From: Alphaproteobacteria bacterium HGW-Alphaproteobacteria-4
GTDB lineage: Bacteria; Pseudomonadota; Alphaproteobacteria; Rhodobacterales; Rhodobacteraceae
Assembly: GCA_002842855.1 (NCBI GenBank)
Contig: PHEE01000004.1
Span: 62,001-126,000, forward strand
Reading direction: 5' to 3'
Length of the DNA: 64,000 bases
Shown here one piece after another: positions 18,449 to 28,658 of this stretch. Position 1 is the first letter of the stretch, and each line of letters starts with the position of its first letter. A program made the position numbers and the translations under genes. The notes beneath the pieces were generated by a model. It searched no databases, had not been told where the DNA came from, and saw only the letters and a list, made by a program, of their open reading frames with translations.

Positions 18449-19224
18449 GCTGCTTGCAGCTCCTTGTTGAACCGATGGATCAGCACCAGCCCGTGCATCG
18501 TAAGATCATCTTCGACCGCGTCGAACACATCAAAACCCTGGTCGAACAACGCGGCCAACCCGCCGGTGGCAATCACCCGCATCGGGCGCGCGCGCTCGCT
18601 CCTTATCTGGCGCACGATACCTTCCACAAGCCCGATATAGCCAAAATAGATGCCCGACTGGATGCAGGCGACCGTATTGGTGCCGATCACCTGCGCGGGG
18701 TGCGAGATATCGACATGCGGCAAGGCGGCCGCGGCCATGTGCAGCGCCTCAAGGCTAAGGTTCACGCCGGGCGCAATGACGCCGCCAATGTAGGCGCCAT
18801 CGGTATCGACCACGTCGAATGTGGTGGCTGTGCCGAAATCGACCAAGATCAGATCGCCGCCGTGGCGGGCAAACCCCGCCACCGTGTTCACCAGCCGGTC
18901 CGGGCCAACCGTGGTGCCCTGATCGACGCGCGGCGCCACTGGCAATGCGCAATCGGGTTTGCCCACCACCAGCGGGCGGCAGGCAAAATAGCGGTCGCAG
19001 AGCACCCGCAGGTTGAACACCACCCGCGGCACGGTCGAAGAGATGATCGCCTCCGAGATACTGGTCTTGATCCCGGTCAGCGACATCAGCGCGGATAGCC
19101 AGACGAAATACTCATCGGCCGTGCGCCGATGGTCGGTGGCAATGCGCCAGGTAGCCAGAAACCGTTCGCCGTTCCAGACCGAAAACACGGTGTTGGTGTT
19201 GCCACAGTCGATGCAGAGAAGCAT
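18445..19224 (-). CDS. coaX: type III pantothenate kinase
   Basis: A 259-residue kinase making 4'-phosphopantothenate, the first committed step of CoA synthesis. The ASKHA-fold phosphate motifs are visible: DCGNTNTVFSVW at the N-terminus (residues 5-16) and LVDFGTATTFDVVD near residue 125, plus GPDRLVNTVA and GGVIAPGVNLSLEAL. GGAGG lies before the ATG. It sits between birA and rnj; birA and coaX are often neighbours in bacteria, joining biotin and CoA supply. Confidence 0.95.
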   Translation of the reverse strand: MLLCIDCGNTNTVFSVWNGERFLATWRIATDHRRTADEYFVWLSALMSLTGIKTSISEAIISSTVPRVVFNLRVLCDRYFACRPLVVGKPDCALPVAPRVDQGTTVGPDRLVNTVAGFARHGGDLILVDFGTATTFDVVDTDGAYIGGVIAPGVNLSLEALHMAAAALPHVDISHPAQVIGTNTVACIQSGIYFGYIGLVEGIVRQIRSERARPMRVIATGGLAALFDQGFDVFDAVEDDLTMHGLVLIHRFNKELQAA

Positions 19225-19235
19225 GTCGGCCTCCG

Positions 19236-19269
19236 GGGTTGTCAGAAAAACAGGGTTGTCAGAAAAACA
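19236..19269. repeat. 17-base perfect tandem duplication at birA stop
   Basis: Two head-to-tail copies of GGGTTGTCAGAAAAACA, 19236-19252 and 19253-19269. The second copy contains the birA stop codon and last codons; the first copy carries a duplicate of that sequence out into the spacer before coaX. It looks like a recent slippage event or small tandem duplication. Confidence 0.85.
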
Positions 19270-20005
19270 CGTCAGCAGCGGCTATAGCCACCCGGCCCGC
19301 AGCGGTTTGCAGCACCATCGCGCCGCCCTCGTCGATGGTTTGAAAGGTGCCGGTGCGGCTTTCGGCCCCGGTCCGGGCGGTGACAACCTGCCCCAGCCGC
19401 GCGGCCCGCGCCAGCCACGCGGTGCGGATCGGCGCAAAGCCAAAGGTCTCATACAGGGCCTGCCAGCGGGCAAAGGCGGCGGCGAGATAGGTCAGGAATT
19501 CTTCCGGCGCAAGCTGCGCCCCGGTCTCGGACGCCAGCGCCACCGGCGGCACCGCGCCGGGCTCCAGCGTGCCGGGGTCGGGTGCCTGCGCAAGGTTCAC
19601 GCCAAAACCGATCAGCAACCGGTCCACGCCCTGCCCCGCGCCGTGGCTTTCAAGCAAGATCCCCGCCACCTTGCCACCATTCAGCAGCACATCGTTGGGC
19701 CATTTGATCGCCAGCCGCGCGGCCGGCCCCGCAACTGTCGCCAAAGCCTCATGCAGCGCCAGCGCCGCGACAAAGGAAAACAGCGCCGCTTCGGCGGGCC
19801 CGCCCTTGGGGTGCAAGCTGAGTGTTGCGGCAAGGTTTCCCGGCGGGTCGCGCCAGTCGCGGCCCCGACGCCCGCGCCCTGCGGTCTGCTGCCGTGCCAG
19901 CACCCAGAACGGCCCCATGGCCGAGGCCGCCAGCCTTGCGGCGGCGGCCATCGTGCTGTCAACCGTGTCGAGGGCGTGGCGCGCCACGCCCTCGGGCCAG
20001 ATCAC
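19259..20005 (-). CDS. birA: biotin--[acetyl-CoA-carboxylase] ligase
   Basis: A protein of about 248 residues that activates biotin and attaches it to carboxylase lysines; in this window the biotinylated partner would be the liuD product. Motifs: biotinoyl-AMP loop GRGRRGRDW, catalytic KWPNDVLLNGGKVAGIL, and a C-terminal SH3-like domain. The N-terminal DNA-binding domain of regulatory BirA is absent, so it is ligase only. The likely start is GTG 20005, just after the nuoN stop; there is no clear ribosome-binding site, so coupling to nuoN is probable. Confidence 0.9.
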   Translation of the reverse strand: MIWPEGVARHALDTVDSTMAAAARLAASAMGPFWVLARQQTAGRGRRGRDWRDPPGNLAATLSLHPKGGPAEAALFSFVAALALHEALATVAGPAARLAIKWPNDVLLNGGKVAGILLESHGAGQGVDRLLIGFGVNLAQAPDPGTLEPGAVPPVALASETGAQLAPEEFLTYLAAAFARWQALYETFGFAPIRTAWLARAARLGQVVTARTGAESRTGTFQTIDEGGAMVLQTAAGRVAIAAADVFF

Positions 20006-20009
20006 CCCA

Positions 20010-21449
20010 TCACTGCACAAGCGCCTGCGCCGCAGCAAGCGCCGGGGCCTCAATGCCGAACATGTTGGCGATACCCACCACCATCACCAGCGCCGAACCC
20101 ATCAGCAGCACCCATTGCACCGCCGGCATACGGGTATCAAGCGCCTCGCCCTCGGCGCCGAAATACATGTAATAGACGATGCGAATATAGTAGAAGGCGC
20201 CGATTACCGAGGCAATCACCCCCAGCACCGCCAGCCACCCCAGCCCCGCATTCACGGCTGCCGAAAGCACCGCGAACTTGGCGAAGAACCCGAGCATCGG
20301 CGGCACCCCGGCCAGGCTGAACATCAAGACCAGCACCGCCAGCGCCTTTAGCGGCGCGCGTTTGGCGTAAAGGTTGAGGCTGGCGATGTCGGTCACCGGC
20401 GCGCCATCCCGCTCCATCGACAGGATGAAGGCAAAGGTGCCGACGTTCATGGTAACGTAGATCGCCATGTAGAGCAGCATCGCCTGCACGCCCTGCACCC
20501 CGCCCGCCGCAAGGCCTACCAGCGCAAAGCCCATGTGCCCGATCGAGGAATAGGCCATCAGGCGTTTGATGTTCTTTTGCCCGATCGCCGCGAACGCGCC
20601 GAGGAACATCGAGGCGACCGACAGCAGCACCACGATCTGTGTCCAGTCTCCCACCACGCCGCCGAAGGCATCAAACACCAGCCGCGCAAACATCGCCATT
20701 GCCGCCATTTTCGGCGCGGTGGCAAAGAACGCGGTGACCGGGGTGGGGGAACCTTCGTAAACATCAGGCGCCCACATGTGAAACGGCACCGCCGACACCT
20801 TGAACGCCATCCCGGTGATCAGGAACACCAGACCGAACAGCAGGCCAAGGCTCAGATGCCCCTCCTGCGCCACGCTCAGGATGCCCGCAAACGAGGTGGT
20901 GCCCGCAAAGCCATAGACCAGCGAGGCGCCATAGAGCAGGATGCCCGAGGAAAGCGCGCCGAGCACATAGTATTTCAGCCCAGCCTCGGTCGATTTCGCA
21001 CTGTCCCGCCGCATCGCGGCCATGACGTAAAGCGACAGCGATTGCAGCTCGAGCCCCATGTAAAGCGCCATCAGGTCGCCCGCCGAAATCATCATCATCA
21101 TGCCCACCACCGCGAGCAGAACAAGGATCGGGTATTCGAACCGCATCAGGTTGCGCCGCTCGAGGTAATCGGCGCTCATCGCCAGCACCGAGGCGGCGGC
21201 CAAGAGCGCGATCACCTTGGCAAAGCGGGCAAAGGCATCGTCGATGAACATGCCGCCAAAGGCGCTGCGGGCAGGCCCTCCGTTCAGCCCCATCGCGGCG
21301 GCAACCGCCACCAACGCCGCAACGCTGGCCCAAAGGATCACCTTTGCGCGGGCATCCTTGCCGGTCCAGACCCCTATCAGCAGCGCCGACATGGCAAACA
21401 CCAGCAGCACGAACTCGGGCAGGAAGGTGGAGAAATCAGCGTAGGTCAT
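20010..21449 (-). CDS. nuoN: NADH-quinone oxidoreductase subunit N
   Basis: A 479-residue antiporter-like membrane subunit of complex I with about fourteen helices. The conserved core helices are seen, including [19 protein letters not shown] and [15 protein letters not shown] with the discontinuous helix region. Length and content match NuoN. It is the final nuo gene, 12 bases after nuoM, and runs straight into birA. It forms part of the proton-pumping arm and contacts NuoK and NuoM. Confidence 0.96.
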   Translation of the reverse strand: MTYADFSTFLPEFVLLVFAMSALLIGVWTGKDARAKVILWASVAALVAVAAAMGLNGGPARSAFGGMFIDDAFARFAKVIALLAAASVLAMSADYLERRNLMRFEYPILVLLAVVGMMMMISAGDLMALYMGLELQSLSLYVMAAMRRDSAKSTEAGLKYYVLGALSSGILLYGASLVYGFAGTTSFAGILSVAQEGHLSLGLLFGLVFLITGMAFKVSAVPFHMWAPDVYEGSPTPVTAFFATAPKMAAMAMFARLVFDAFGGVVGDWTQIVVLLSVASMFLGAFAAIGQKNIKRLMAYSSIGHMGFALVGLAAGGVQGVQAMLLYMAIYVTMNVGTFAFILSMERDGAPVTDIASLNLYAKRAPLKALAVLVLMFSLAGVPPMLGFFAKFAVLSAAVNAGLGWLAVLGVIASVIGAFYYIRIVYYMYFGAEGEALDTRMPAVQWVLLMGSALVMVVGIANMFGIEAPALAAAQALVQ

Positions 21450-21461
21450 TCAATTTCTCCT

Positions 21462-22997
21462 TCAATGCCCGGCCACAACCGCAATTTGCGCGGGCAGGCT
21501 GGCGTGATAGTCGGTGACAAGGGCCGTGACGGATGGCCCGATGATGTCGGTCACAAGGCTGGGGTAAACGCCCAGCAGCAGCGTCATCACCACCAGCGGT
21601 GCGAAGATCAGCTTTTCGCGGGTGCCCATGTCGGTGATCGACTTGAGGCTTTCCTTGATCAGGTCACCCAGCACCACCCGGCGGTAAAGCCACAGCGCGT
21701 AGGCCGCGCTCAGGATCACGCCCGAGGTCGCCACCGTGGCAACCCAGGTGTTGACCTGGAAGATACCGACCAGCGTCAGGAACTCGCCCACAAAGCCCGA
21801 GGTGCCGGGCAAGCCGACATTGGCCATGGTGAAGAACATGAAGATCAGCGCGTAAACCGGCATCCGGTTGACGATGCCGCCATAGGCCTCGATCTCGCGG
21901 GTGTGCATGCGGTCATAGATCACGCCGACGCACAGGAACAGCGCGCCCGAGATGAAGCCGTGGCTGAGCATCTGGAAGATCGCGCCATCAATGCCCTGCT
22001 TGTTGAAGGCGAATATGCCCATGGTCACAAAGCCCATGTGCGCCACCGAGGAATAGGCGATGAGCTTTTTCATGTCGCTTTGCGCCAGCGCCACCAGCGA
22101 GGTGTAGACAATGGCAATGGCCGAAAGCCACAACACCAGCGGCGCCACCACATCCGCCCCGACCGGGAACATCGGCAGGCTGAACCGCAGGAACCCATAG
22201 CCCCCCATCTTCAAAAGCACCGCCGCCAGCACCACCGAACCCGCAGTGGGCGCCTGCACGTGCGCATCGGGCAACCAGGTGTGCACCGGCCACATCGGCA
22301 TTTTCACCGCGAAGCTGGCGAAGAAGGCCAGGAACAACAACGTTTGCATGCCGCCCACGATCTGAATGCCCAGCAGGCTGAAGGTGTCGGACGCAAATTC
22401 GTGGCCCAGCAATTGCACGATGTCGGTGGTGCCCGCGCTGAAATACATCGAGATCATCGCGACCAGCATCAAGACCGAGCCGAGGAAGGTGTAGAGAAAG
22501 AACTTGAAGGCCGCGTAGATGCGTTCCTTGCCGCCCCAGATACCGATGATCAGGAACATCGGTATCAGGCCCGCCTCGAAGAAGAGGTAGAACAGCACCA
22601 GATCAAGCGCCACGAACACGCCGATCATCAGCGATTCGAGCAGCAGCATGGCGATCATGTATTCCTTGACCCGGCTTTCGACACCCCAGCAGGCGCCGAT
22701 CGTCAGCGGCATCAGGAAGGTGGTCAGCAGCACGAACAGCACCGAAATGCCGTCAACGCCCAGCTTGTAGTGCAGCCCCATGATCCAGTTGCGCTCTTCC
22801 ACGAACTGAAAGCCGGTGTTGGCGGGGTCGAACCCGGCCAGCAGGAACAGCGACACCACGAAAGTGGCGCCGGTGGCCAGCAACGCCACCCATTTTGCGT
22901 TGCGTTGTGCGGCGGGGTCATTGCCGCGCAGGAACAGTGCAAGCACCAGCGCCGCGACAAGGGGCAGGAACGTGATGATGGAAAGCAGGTTTTCCAT
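21462..22997 (-). CDS. nuoM: NADH-quinone oxidoreductase subunit M
   Basis: A 511-residue proton-translocating membrane subunit related to Mrp antiporters. Diagnostic stretches include [20 protein letters not shown] and [18 protein letters not shown]. Conserved lysine and glutamate positions for the proton path lie in these helices. Its ATG overlaps the nuoL stop by one base (TAATG). Full length, no visible defects. Confidence 0.96.
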   Translation of the reverse strand: MENLLSIITFLPLVAALVLALFLRGNDPAAQRNAKWVALLATGATFVVSLFLLAGFDPANTGFQFVEERNWIMGLHYKLGVDGISVLFVLLTTFLMPLTIGACWGVESRVKEYMIAMLLLESLMIGVFVALDLVLFYLFFEAGLIPMFLIIGIWGGKERIYAAFKFFLYTFLGSVLMLVAMISMYFSAGTTDIVQLLGHEFASDTFSLLGIQIVGGMQTLLFLAFFASFAVKMPMWPVHTWLPDAHVQAPTAGSVVLAAVLLKMGGYGFLRFSLPMFPVGADVVAPLVLWLSAIAIVYTSLVALAQSDMKKLIAYSSVAHMGFVTMGIFAFNKQGIDGAIFQMLSHGFISGALFLCVGVIYDRMHTREIEAYGGIVNRMPVYALIFMFFTMANVGLPGTSGFVGEFLTLVGIFQVNTWVATVATSGVILSAAYALWLYRRVVLGDLIKESLKSITDMGTREKLIFAPLVVMTLLLGVYPSLVTDIIGPSVTALVTDYHASLPAQIAVVAGH

Positions 22998-25060
22998 TAG
23001 TGTGCCCCTCCGGCAAGTACCGCCCAGAACATCAGCACCGCAATGCCGATGACCATGGCGAAGGCGTAGTGGAACAGATAGCCCGACTGGAACCGCCCCG
23101 CGAGCCGCGTCAGCCGCGGGATCAGCCCGATGGCGATACCGTTGATCAGCCCGTCAATGACCGACCCATCGCCGCGCTTCCACAGGAAGCGGCCAATGGC
23201 CTTGGCGGGGTTGACGAACAGCCAGTCGTAGATTTCGTCAAAATACCACTTGTTGAGCAGGAAGCGGTACAGCACCGGCTGCAACTCGGCCAGCTTGCGC
23301 GGCGTGGCGGGGGCGGCGATGTAGAATACCCAGGCCGTGGCCAGCCCCAGCAGCATCGCGATGAAAGGCGAAATCTTCACCCAGGCCGGCGCGTGGTGCG
23401 CATCGTCGATCACAGTATTGTCGGGCGCAAAGAAGATCGCGCCCTGCGGTGCCACACCCGCCACGGGTGCGGCATGGTCGGCGGCGGCAACTTCGGCTGC
23501 GGCAGGTGCCGTGCCTTCGGCCTGCGCCTCATGCGCCGGAATGCCGAAGAAAGCGGTCATCTTGGCGTGGTCGCCAAAGAAGCTGCCGTACCAGAGCATG
23601 CCCGCGAAGATCGACCCGATGGCCAGCACACCCAAAGGCACCGTCATCGTCCATGGGCTTTCATGCGCGTGGTCATGGGCGTGGTGATCGCCGCGCGGCT
23701 TGCCCCAGAAGGTCATGAACATCAGCCGCCAGCTGTAGAAGCTGGTAAAGCACGCCGCCACAACCAGCGACCAGAAGGCAAAAGAATTGCCGCTGGCAAA
23801 GGCGCTTTCGATAATCGCGTCTTTCGACAGGAACCCGGCAAAGCCGATTGTGGTCAGCGGAATGCCGACGCCGGTGATGGCGAGGGTGCCGATCAGCATC
23901 GCCCAGAAGGTCAGCGGAATCTTCTTCCGCAGCCCGCCGTAGTTGCGCATATCCTGTTCGTGGTGCATCGCGGTGATCACCGAACCCGCGCCAAGGAACA
24001 GCATCGCCTTGAAAAAGGCGTGCGTCAGCAGGTGGAACATGGCGACCGGGTAGGCCCCGACGCCGGCGGCCACGAACATGTAGCCAAGCTGCGAGCAGGT
24101 CGAATAGGCGATGACGCGTTTGATGTCGTTTTGCACCAGGCCGACCGTGGCGGCAAAGAAGGCCGTGGCCGAACCGATATAGACCACCATCATCTTTGCG
24201 TCCGGCGCGTATTCCATCAGCGGCGACATCCGAACCACCAGAAACACGCCCGCGGTCACCATGGTTGCCGCGTGGATCAGGGCCGAAACCGGGGTCGGGC
24301 CCTCCATCGCATCGGGCAGCCAGGTGTGCAGGAACAGCTGCGCCGATTTGCCCATGGCCCCGATGAACAGCAAGACGCCGATCAGGTTGGCCGCATTCCA
24401 ATGGGTCCAGAGAAAGCCGAGTTCGGTTTCGGCAAGCTGCGGCGCGGCGGCAAACACCGCGTCGAGATCGACCGAGCGGGTCAGGAAGAAGAGCGCGAAG
24501 ATGCCCAGCGAAAACCCGAAATCGCCCACCCGGTTCACCACGAATGCCTTGATCGCAGCGGCGTTGGCCGACGGTTTCTTGTAATAGAAGCCGATCAACA
24601 GATACGAGGCAACGCCCACGCCTTCCCAGCCAAAGAACATCTGCACAAGGCTGTCGGCGGTCACCAGCGCCAGCATGGCAAAGGTGAAGAACGACAGATA
24701 GGCAAAGAACCGCGCCTTGTAGCGTTGATCCTCGTTCCAGTTCGCGTCATGCGCCATGTAGCCCCAGGAATAGAGGTGCACCAGCGCCGACACCGTGGTG
24801 ACGACGATCAGCATGATCGCAGTCAGCCGATCAAGCCGGATCGACCAGGCGGTATCCAGATCGCCCGACTGGATGAAGTTCATGATGTGAATATGCTGCG
24901 TCACCCCGTCATGGGTCAGAAACACCACCCACGAGAGCGCGAAGGAAAGGAACAAAAGCCCGGTGGTCAGCGCCATCGCGCCCTTTTCGCCGATCACCCG
25001 CCAGCCGAAGCCACCGATGATCGCGCCCACGAGCGGAGCAAAGAGAATGATCTGTTCCAT
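22997..25060 (-). CDS. nuoL: NADH-quinone oxidoreductase subunit L
   Basis: A 687-residue distal pump subunit of complex I. Seen are the antiporter core ([55 protein letters not shown]) and the long C-terminal lateral helix region after residue 500. A His/Ala-rich insertion around residues 455-545 (HHAHDHAH and an Ala/Glu-rich loop) is longer than in E. coli but common in Rhodobacterales. It follows nuoK by six bases. Confidence 0.96.
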   Translation of the reverse strand: MEQIILFAPLVGAIIGGFGWRVIGEKGAMALTTGLLFLSFALSWVVFLTHDGVTQHIHIMNFIQSGDLDTAWSIRLDRLTAIMLIVVTTVSALVHLYSWGYMAHDANWNEDQRYKARFFAYLSFFTFAMLALVTADSLVQMFFGWEGVGVASYLLIGFYYKKPSANAAAIKAFVVNRVGDFGFSLGIFALFFLTRSVDLDAVFAAAPQLAETELGFLWTHWNAANLIGVLLFIGAMGKSAQLFLHTWLPDAMEGPTPVSALIHAATMVTAGVFLVVRMSPLMEYAPDAKMMVVYIGSATAFFAATVGLVQNDIKRVIAYSTCSQLGYMFVAAGVGAYPVAMFHLLTHAFFKAMLFLGAGSVITAMHHEQDMRNYGGLRKKIPLTFWAMLIGTLAITGVGIPLTTIGFAGFLSKDAIIESAFASGNSFAFWSLVVAACFTSFYSWRLMFMTFWGKPRGDHHAHDHAHESPWTMTVPLGVLAIGSIFAGMLWYGSFFGDHAKMTAFFGIPAHEAQAEGTAPAAAEVAAADHAAPVAGVAPQGAIFFAPDNTVIDDAHHAPAWVKISPFIAMLLGLATAWVFYIAAPATPRKLAELQPVLYRFLLNKWYFDEIYDWLFVNPAKAIGRFLWKRGDGSVIDGLINGIAIGLIPRLTRLAGRFQSGYLFHYAFAMVIGIAVLMFWAVLAGGAH

Positions 25061-25066
25061 TTGCCC

Positions 25067-25288
25067 TTACCCTTTCATCACATTGACGTCTTCGACCTCG
25101 ATCGTGCCCCGCGCCCGGAAGAACACCACCAGAATCGCGAGGCCAATCGCCGCCTCTGCCGCTGCGACCGTCAGAATGAACATCGTGAACACCTGCCCGA
25201 CGAGGTCATTGAGAAAGGCCGAAAAGGCCACCAGGTTGATGTTCACCGCAAGCAGCATCAGCTCGATCTAATGTGTCAGTCCGATCAT
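25067..25288 (-). pseudogene. nuoK: nuoK with internal deletion and junction stop codon
   Basis: NuoK is normally about 101 residues with three helices and two essential glutamates. Here a well-placed ribosome-binding site (GAGGGACG) and ATG at 25288 encode MIGLTH, then TAG at 25268-25270, then in the same frame IELMLLAVN continuing to the normal end VEDVNVMKG. Relative to the family about 29 codons (87 bases) are missing: all of TM1 and the start of TM2. Both conserved glutamates remain (IEL and VAAAEAAIG). The longest intact frame starts at ATG 25258, 63 residues, and would lack TM1. Either a true inactivating deletion or a sequence error. Confidence 0.88.
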
Positions 25289-25337
25289 TTCGTCCCTCGT
25301 TCGTTCCGCCGTCGGCGGCCTCTTCGTCTTTTCTCGT

Positions 25338-25892
25338 TCACAAGCCGGCGCCGGGGCTGCCGGGGTAGAAAGCCCGGCAACCGCAACCCAGGTTGAAATC
25401 ATGCAGCGGTTGGGCCTCGTCGTTCGAAATGCCCACCCGCCCCGGTATCGTCACCTGCGCCGCGTTGATGAACCGCGCGCCTTTCGCATGCGCGGTGATC
25501 TCGGCCACCGACATCATACGCCCCGCTTCGGCGCCACCGCGCACTTGCGCCTCAAGCTGCTTCCAGACATCGCCTTCGGTCACGGGTTGCGCCGGACCCT
25601 CGGTCGGGCCAGGGCCGAACACCGCCGCCTGCCCCGCCGCGCAATCGGCAACGATCATGCTGACGCGGCCATAGCAGGCGTTGCCCTCAAAGTAATATTG
25701 CGCAACGAAACCGCCGCCCAGATCTTCGGCATCCGATATGCCGCGCGCGATATAGGCTTCATCGTTGTAATAGATGCCGCAAACGCCATCGTGCTGCACC
25801 GTGCCCGCAGCCAGCGGCGCGGGCGAACAGGCCAGCGCCGGGCTGGCGACCAGCGCGGCGAGCGCCGCGATTATGGACCTTGTTGCCGTCAC
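25338..25892 (-). CDS. exported Cys-containing protein of unknown function in nuo cluster
   Basis: A 184-residue protein with a clear export signal (positively charged start, hydrophobic [15 protein letters not shown], then CSPAP at residue 22), so it is secreted or possibly lipidated. The mature part has several cysteines ([27 protein letters not shown]) that could form disulfides in the periplasm. Start is GTG 25892, sharing bases with the nuoJ stop (GTGA), which ties its translation to nuoJ. I do not recognise the family. Its place between nuoJ and nuoK is unusual for an exported protein. Confidence 0.75.
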   Translation of the reverse strand: MTATRSIIAALAALVASPALACSPAPLAAGTVQHDGVCGIYYNDEAYIARGISDAEDLGGGFVAQYYFEGNACYGRVSMIVADCAAGQAAVFGPGPTEGPAQPVTEGDVWKQLEAQVRGGAEAGRMMSVAEITAHAKGARFINAAQVTIPGRVGISNDEAQPLHDFNLGCGCRAFYPGSPGAGL

Positions 25893-26497
25893 AGCCCCTG
25901 CCCCGGTTTCACGTCCTTCAGGTGCATCTGTTCGCCTGGTTTGCGGTAGATCTGCGTCAGCGCATCCTGACGCTTCACATCCGGGCGGTGCCGCATGGTC
26001 AGCAAGATGGCGCCAATCATCGCGACCAGCAAAATCACCCCCGCAGCCTGGAACAGATAGAGGTATCTGTCATAAACCAACCCGCCGATGGCTGCCGTGT
26101 TTGTCACCCCGTCGGGCGTGGGCGACATTCGCAGCGCGGTGGCGCTGTCGGTCACTTCCCATGCGCCAAAGGCCATGCCCAGTTGCAGCAGCATGATCAC
26201 CCCGATCAGCAGACCGAGCGGCGCATAACGCGCCAACTCGCCCTTCAGCGTTTCGAAGTCGATGTCGAGCATCATCACCACAAACAGGAACAGCACCATC
26301 ACCGCGCCGACATAGACGATGATCAGCAACATCGCCACGAACTCGGCGCCCAAGAGCACGAACAGGCCCGCAGCCGAAAAGAAGGCGAGGATCAGCCACA
26401 GCACCGAGTGCACCGGGTTGCGCGATACTACCACCATGAAACCGGCCACCACCGCCGCAATGGCGAAGAGGTAGAAGGCAAAAGCAAACACCGTCAT
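25889..26497 (-). CDS. nuoJ: NADH-quinone oxidoreductase subunit J
   Basis: A 202-residue membrane subunit of complex I with five helices. The conserved TM3 with its pi-bulge is [25 protein letters not shown] (residues 52-76), the flexible element of the quinone-to-pump link. The hydrophilic C-terminal tail of about 40 residues is normal for alphaproteobacteria. Its ATG overlaps the upstream gene's stop (ATGA). Confidence 0.95.
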   Translation of the reverse strand: MTVFAFAFYLFAIAAVVAGFMVVVSRNPVHSVLWLILAFFSAAGLFVLLGAEFVAMLLIIVYVGAVMVLFLFVVMMLDIDFETLKGELARYAPLGLLIGVIMLLQLGMAFGAWEVTDSATALRMSPTPDGVTNTAAIGGLVYDRYLYLFQAAGVILLVAMIGAILLTMRHRPDVKRQDALTQIYRKPGEQMHLKDVKPGQGL

Positions 26498-26898
26498 GCG
26501 TTATCCTCCGCTTCGCCAAAGACGCCCTGGGCAATCTCCAACGCCTTGGTCATGGCGGGCACGCCGCCGAACATGCTCATCTGAAAGATCACTTCCGCGA
26601 TTTCGCGCTGCGTCGCCCCGGCTTCAAGCGCGTGGCGGATGGTGGTGCGCAATTGCGGCTCGGCCTGCGCCCCCAGCACCGTCAACGCCGCGATGGTGAC
26701 CAGAAGCCGGGTCTTGGCATCCAGCCCCTCGCGGTTGAAGGTCTTGCCGAACCACATTTCCATCATGTCTTTCGACATCGTGGGAAACAGCTTTTCAAAG
26801 CCGCCGGGGGCAAACTTTTCAAGCCCCGGAAAGGCGCGCGCCATTTCCTGGCCCTGCTCCAGCATCTGTTTGAACAGCTTGGCGAATTCTTCGTTCAT
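26494..26898 (-). CDS. carboxymuconolactone decarboxylase-like protein in nuo cluster
   Basis: A 134-residue protein of the CMD/AhpD-like fold: [20 protein letters not shown], then [20 protein letters not shown] and [10 protein letters not shown]. The AhpD-type CxxC redox pair is absent, so a peroxidase-partner role is unlikely. Genes of this kind are known between nuoI and nuoJ in Rhodobacter relatives, with no proven role in complex I. ATG 26898 overlaps the nuoI stop by four bases; its own stop overlaps nuoJ, so it is fully embedded in the operon. Confidence 0.85.
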   Translation of the reverse strand: MNEEFAKLFKQMLEQGQEMARAFPGLEKFAPGGFEKLFPTMSKDMMEMWFGKTFNREGLDAKTRLLVTIAALTVLGAQAEPQLRTTIRHALEAGATQREIAEVIFQMSMFGGVPAMTKALEIAQGVFGEAEDNA

Positions 26899-27386
26899 CT
26901 GTAGGGGGCGTCCATTTCGATGTTGCGCGCCAGGGCGACTTCCCAACGGGCGCCGTTGTCGAGCAGTTTCTGCTTGTCGTAAAACAGCTCTTCGCGGGTT
27001 TCGGTGGTGTATTCGAAGTTCGGCCCCTCGACGATGGCATCGACCGGGCAGGCTTCTTGGCAGAAGCCGCAATAGATGCACTTGGTCATGTCGATGTCAT
27101 AGCGGGTGGTGCGGCGGCTGCCATCGTCGCGGGGCTCCGCGTCAATGGTAATCGCCTGCGCCGGGCAGATCGCCTCGCAAAGCTTGCAGGCAATGCAGCG
27201 CTCTTCGCCGTTGGGGTAGCGGCGCAGCGCGTGCTCGCCCCGAAAGCGCGGCGAAAGCGGGCCCTTTTCATGCGGATAATTCAGCGTGTCCTTGGCGCCG
27301 AAGAAGTATTTCATCCCCAGCCCGAAACCCTTGAAGAGGTCAAAGAGCAGGAAGTATTTCGTTGCGCTTACGTAGTCGAATGCCAT
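26895..27386 (-). CDS. nuoI: NADH-quinone oxidoreductase subunit I
   Basis: A 163-residue ferredoxin-type subunit holding clusters N6a and N6b. The two 4Fe-4S motifs are [12 protein letters not shown] (about residues 64-75) and [12 protein letters not shown] (about 103-114). It connects the peripheral electron-transfer chain to NuoB. The N-terminal amphipathic stretch [12 protein letters not shown] is the membrane-surface helix. Its ATG shares bases with the stop of the small upstream gene. Confidence 0.97.
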   Translation of the reverse strand: MAFDYVSATKYFLLFDLFKGFGLGMKYFFGAKDTLNYPHEKGPLSPRFRGEHALRRYPNGEERCIACKLCEAICPAQAITIDAEPRDDGSRRTTRYDIDMTKCIYCGFCQEACPVDAIVEGPNFEYTTETREELFYDKQKLLDNGARWEVALARNIEMDAPYR

Positions 27387-27604
27387 CAGATACGATCCTC
27401 ATCTTCGATGTTCTCATCGACCCAGCTAGCCAAAGCAGATGCGATCACCTCGGTAGTCAATTCGTCCTCTGGTAGTCCGGTCAGCGTCTTGTCCAATACT
27501 CCAAGTGCTTCACCAACACCTTGAGACATGCTCATCATCTGATCGTAGGTTAGTTGCCGCATTTCAAATGCGACACGTCGAAGAGCCTGGTTAACTTTGA
27601 TCAC
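27386..27604 (-). CDS. AT-richer small acidic ORF between nuoH and nuoI
   Basis: A 72-residue frame, probably from GTG 27604, right after the nuoH stop and ending in an ATGA overlap with nuoI. Product: a helical N-terminal part ([20 protein letters not shown]), then an acidic C-terminus with [10 protein letters not shown]. Base composition is visibly lower in GC than the flanking nuo genes. An internal ATG at residue 15 is an alternative start. No family recognised; the seamless coupling argues that it is translated. It may be a recently acquired passenger or a fast-evolving assembly factor. Confidence 0.6.
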   Translation of the reverse strand: MIKVNQALRRVAFEMRQLTYDQMMSMSQGVGEALGVLDKTLTGLPEDELTTEVIASALASWVDENIEDEDRI

Positions 27605-27608
27605 TTGC

Positions 27609-28646
27609 TCAGCCCCCCACCGCGAAGCGCGCCCAAAAGCCGCCAAGCACTTCAAACTTCGCAAGGAATGCGATCAGCACCACCCAGCCGAGCGACAACG
27701 GCAGGAACACTTTCCAGCCGATCCGCATCAGCTGGTCGTAGCGGTAGCGCGGCACCAGCGCCTTCACCACCGCGAAGAAGAAGAAGAACAGCCACATCTT
27801 GCCGACCATCCACCACCAGCCATCGGCGATGCCGGGGATGGGGCTTAGCCAGCCGCCGAAGAACAGCACCGAGATGAGGCCGCACATCAGGAACATGGCG
27901 ATATATTCGGCAGCCATGAACAAGAGGTAGGGGGTCGAGGAATACTCGATCATGTAGCCCGCCACGAGTTCGGATTCGGCTTCGACCAGATCGAACGGCG
28001 GGCGGTTGGTTTCGGCCAGCGCCGAGACGAAGAACAGAAACACCATCGGCAGGTGCGGCAGCCAGTACCAGTTGAAAAAGCCGTAGCTGCCTTCCTGCGC
28101 GCGCACGATATCGGACAGGTTCATGCTGCCGGTCGAGATGATCACCCCGATGATGATCAACCCCAGCGACACCTCATAGGAAATCATCTGCGCCGCCGAG
28201 CGGATCGACGAGAGGAACGGATATTTCGAGTTCGAGGCCCAGCCGCCCATGATGATGCCGTAAACGCCCATCGACGAGATCGCGAAGATGAACAGCACCG
28301 CCACGTTGATGTCGGCCATCACCCAGCCTTCATCGAAGGGCAGCACGACAAAGGCAAAGATCGCCAGACACATCGACAGCAAGGGCGCGAGGAAGAACAC
28401 GAACTTGTCGGCACCTGCCGGGATCACGATTTCCTTGAACACATATTTGAAGGCATCCGCAAAAGATTGCAGCACGCCCCAGGGCCCCACCACGTTCGGC
28501 CCCCGGCGCATCTGCACCGCAGCCCAGACCTTGCGGTCGTAGTAGACCAGAAACACCAGCCCGATCATCACATAGGCGATCATCGCCAGACCCTGAGCGA
28601 GGATCAGGATAAGCGTTCCCAGCGGTGTTGCGAAAAATTCTGCCAT
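27609..28646 (-). CDS. nuoH: NADH-quinone oxidoreductase subunit H
   Basis: A 345-residue membrane subunit at the quinone-binding junction. Characteristic segments are [20 protein letters not shown], the first loop lining the quinone tunnel, and [20 protein letters not shown], the conserved acidic loop. Eight helices are expected and the length is normal. It is preceded by a lipoprotein gene 12 bases upstream and followed by the small AT-richer frame. Confidence 0.97.
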   Translation of the reverse strand: MAEFFATPLGTLILILAQGLAMIAYVMIGLVFLVYYDRKVWAAVQMRRGPNVVGPWGVLQSFADAFKYVFKEIVIPAGADKFVFFLAPLLSMCLAIFAFVVLPFDEGWVMADINVAVLFIFAISSMGVYGIIMGGWASNSKYPFLSSIRSAAQMISYEVSLGLIIIGVIISTGSMNLSDIVRAQEGSYGFFNWYWLPHLPMVFLFFVSALAETNRPPFDLVEAESELVAGYMIEYSSTPYLLFMAAEYIAMFLMCGLISVLFFGGWLSPIPGIADGWWWMVGKMWLFFFFFAVVKALVPRYRYDQLMRIGWKVFLPLSLGWVVLIAFLAKFEVLGGFWARFAVGG

Positions 28647-28658
28647 GATCCCTGTCCC

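Noticed and set aside
20535-23000. Long plus-strand frame opposite nuoN and nuoM
   Set aside because: Same antisense effect; product is full of His, Gln and Arg with no recognisable domain.
23000-25396. Very long plus-strand frame opposite nuoL and nuoK
   Set aside because: It is the antisense shadow of nuoL in GC-rich DNA: low-complexity His/Arg/Gln-rich product, no family pattern, no ribosome-binding site.
26044-26070. Inverted repeat inside nuoJ (CAGATA..TATCTG)
   Set aside because: It lies in codons for conserved Tyr/Leu residues and is short; probably a coding coincidence.
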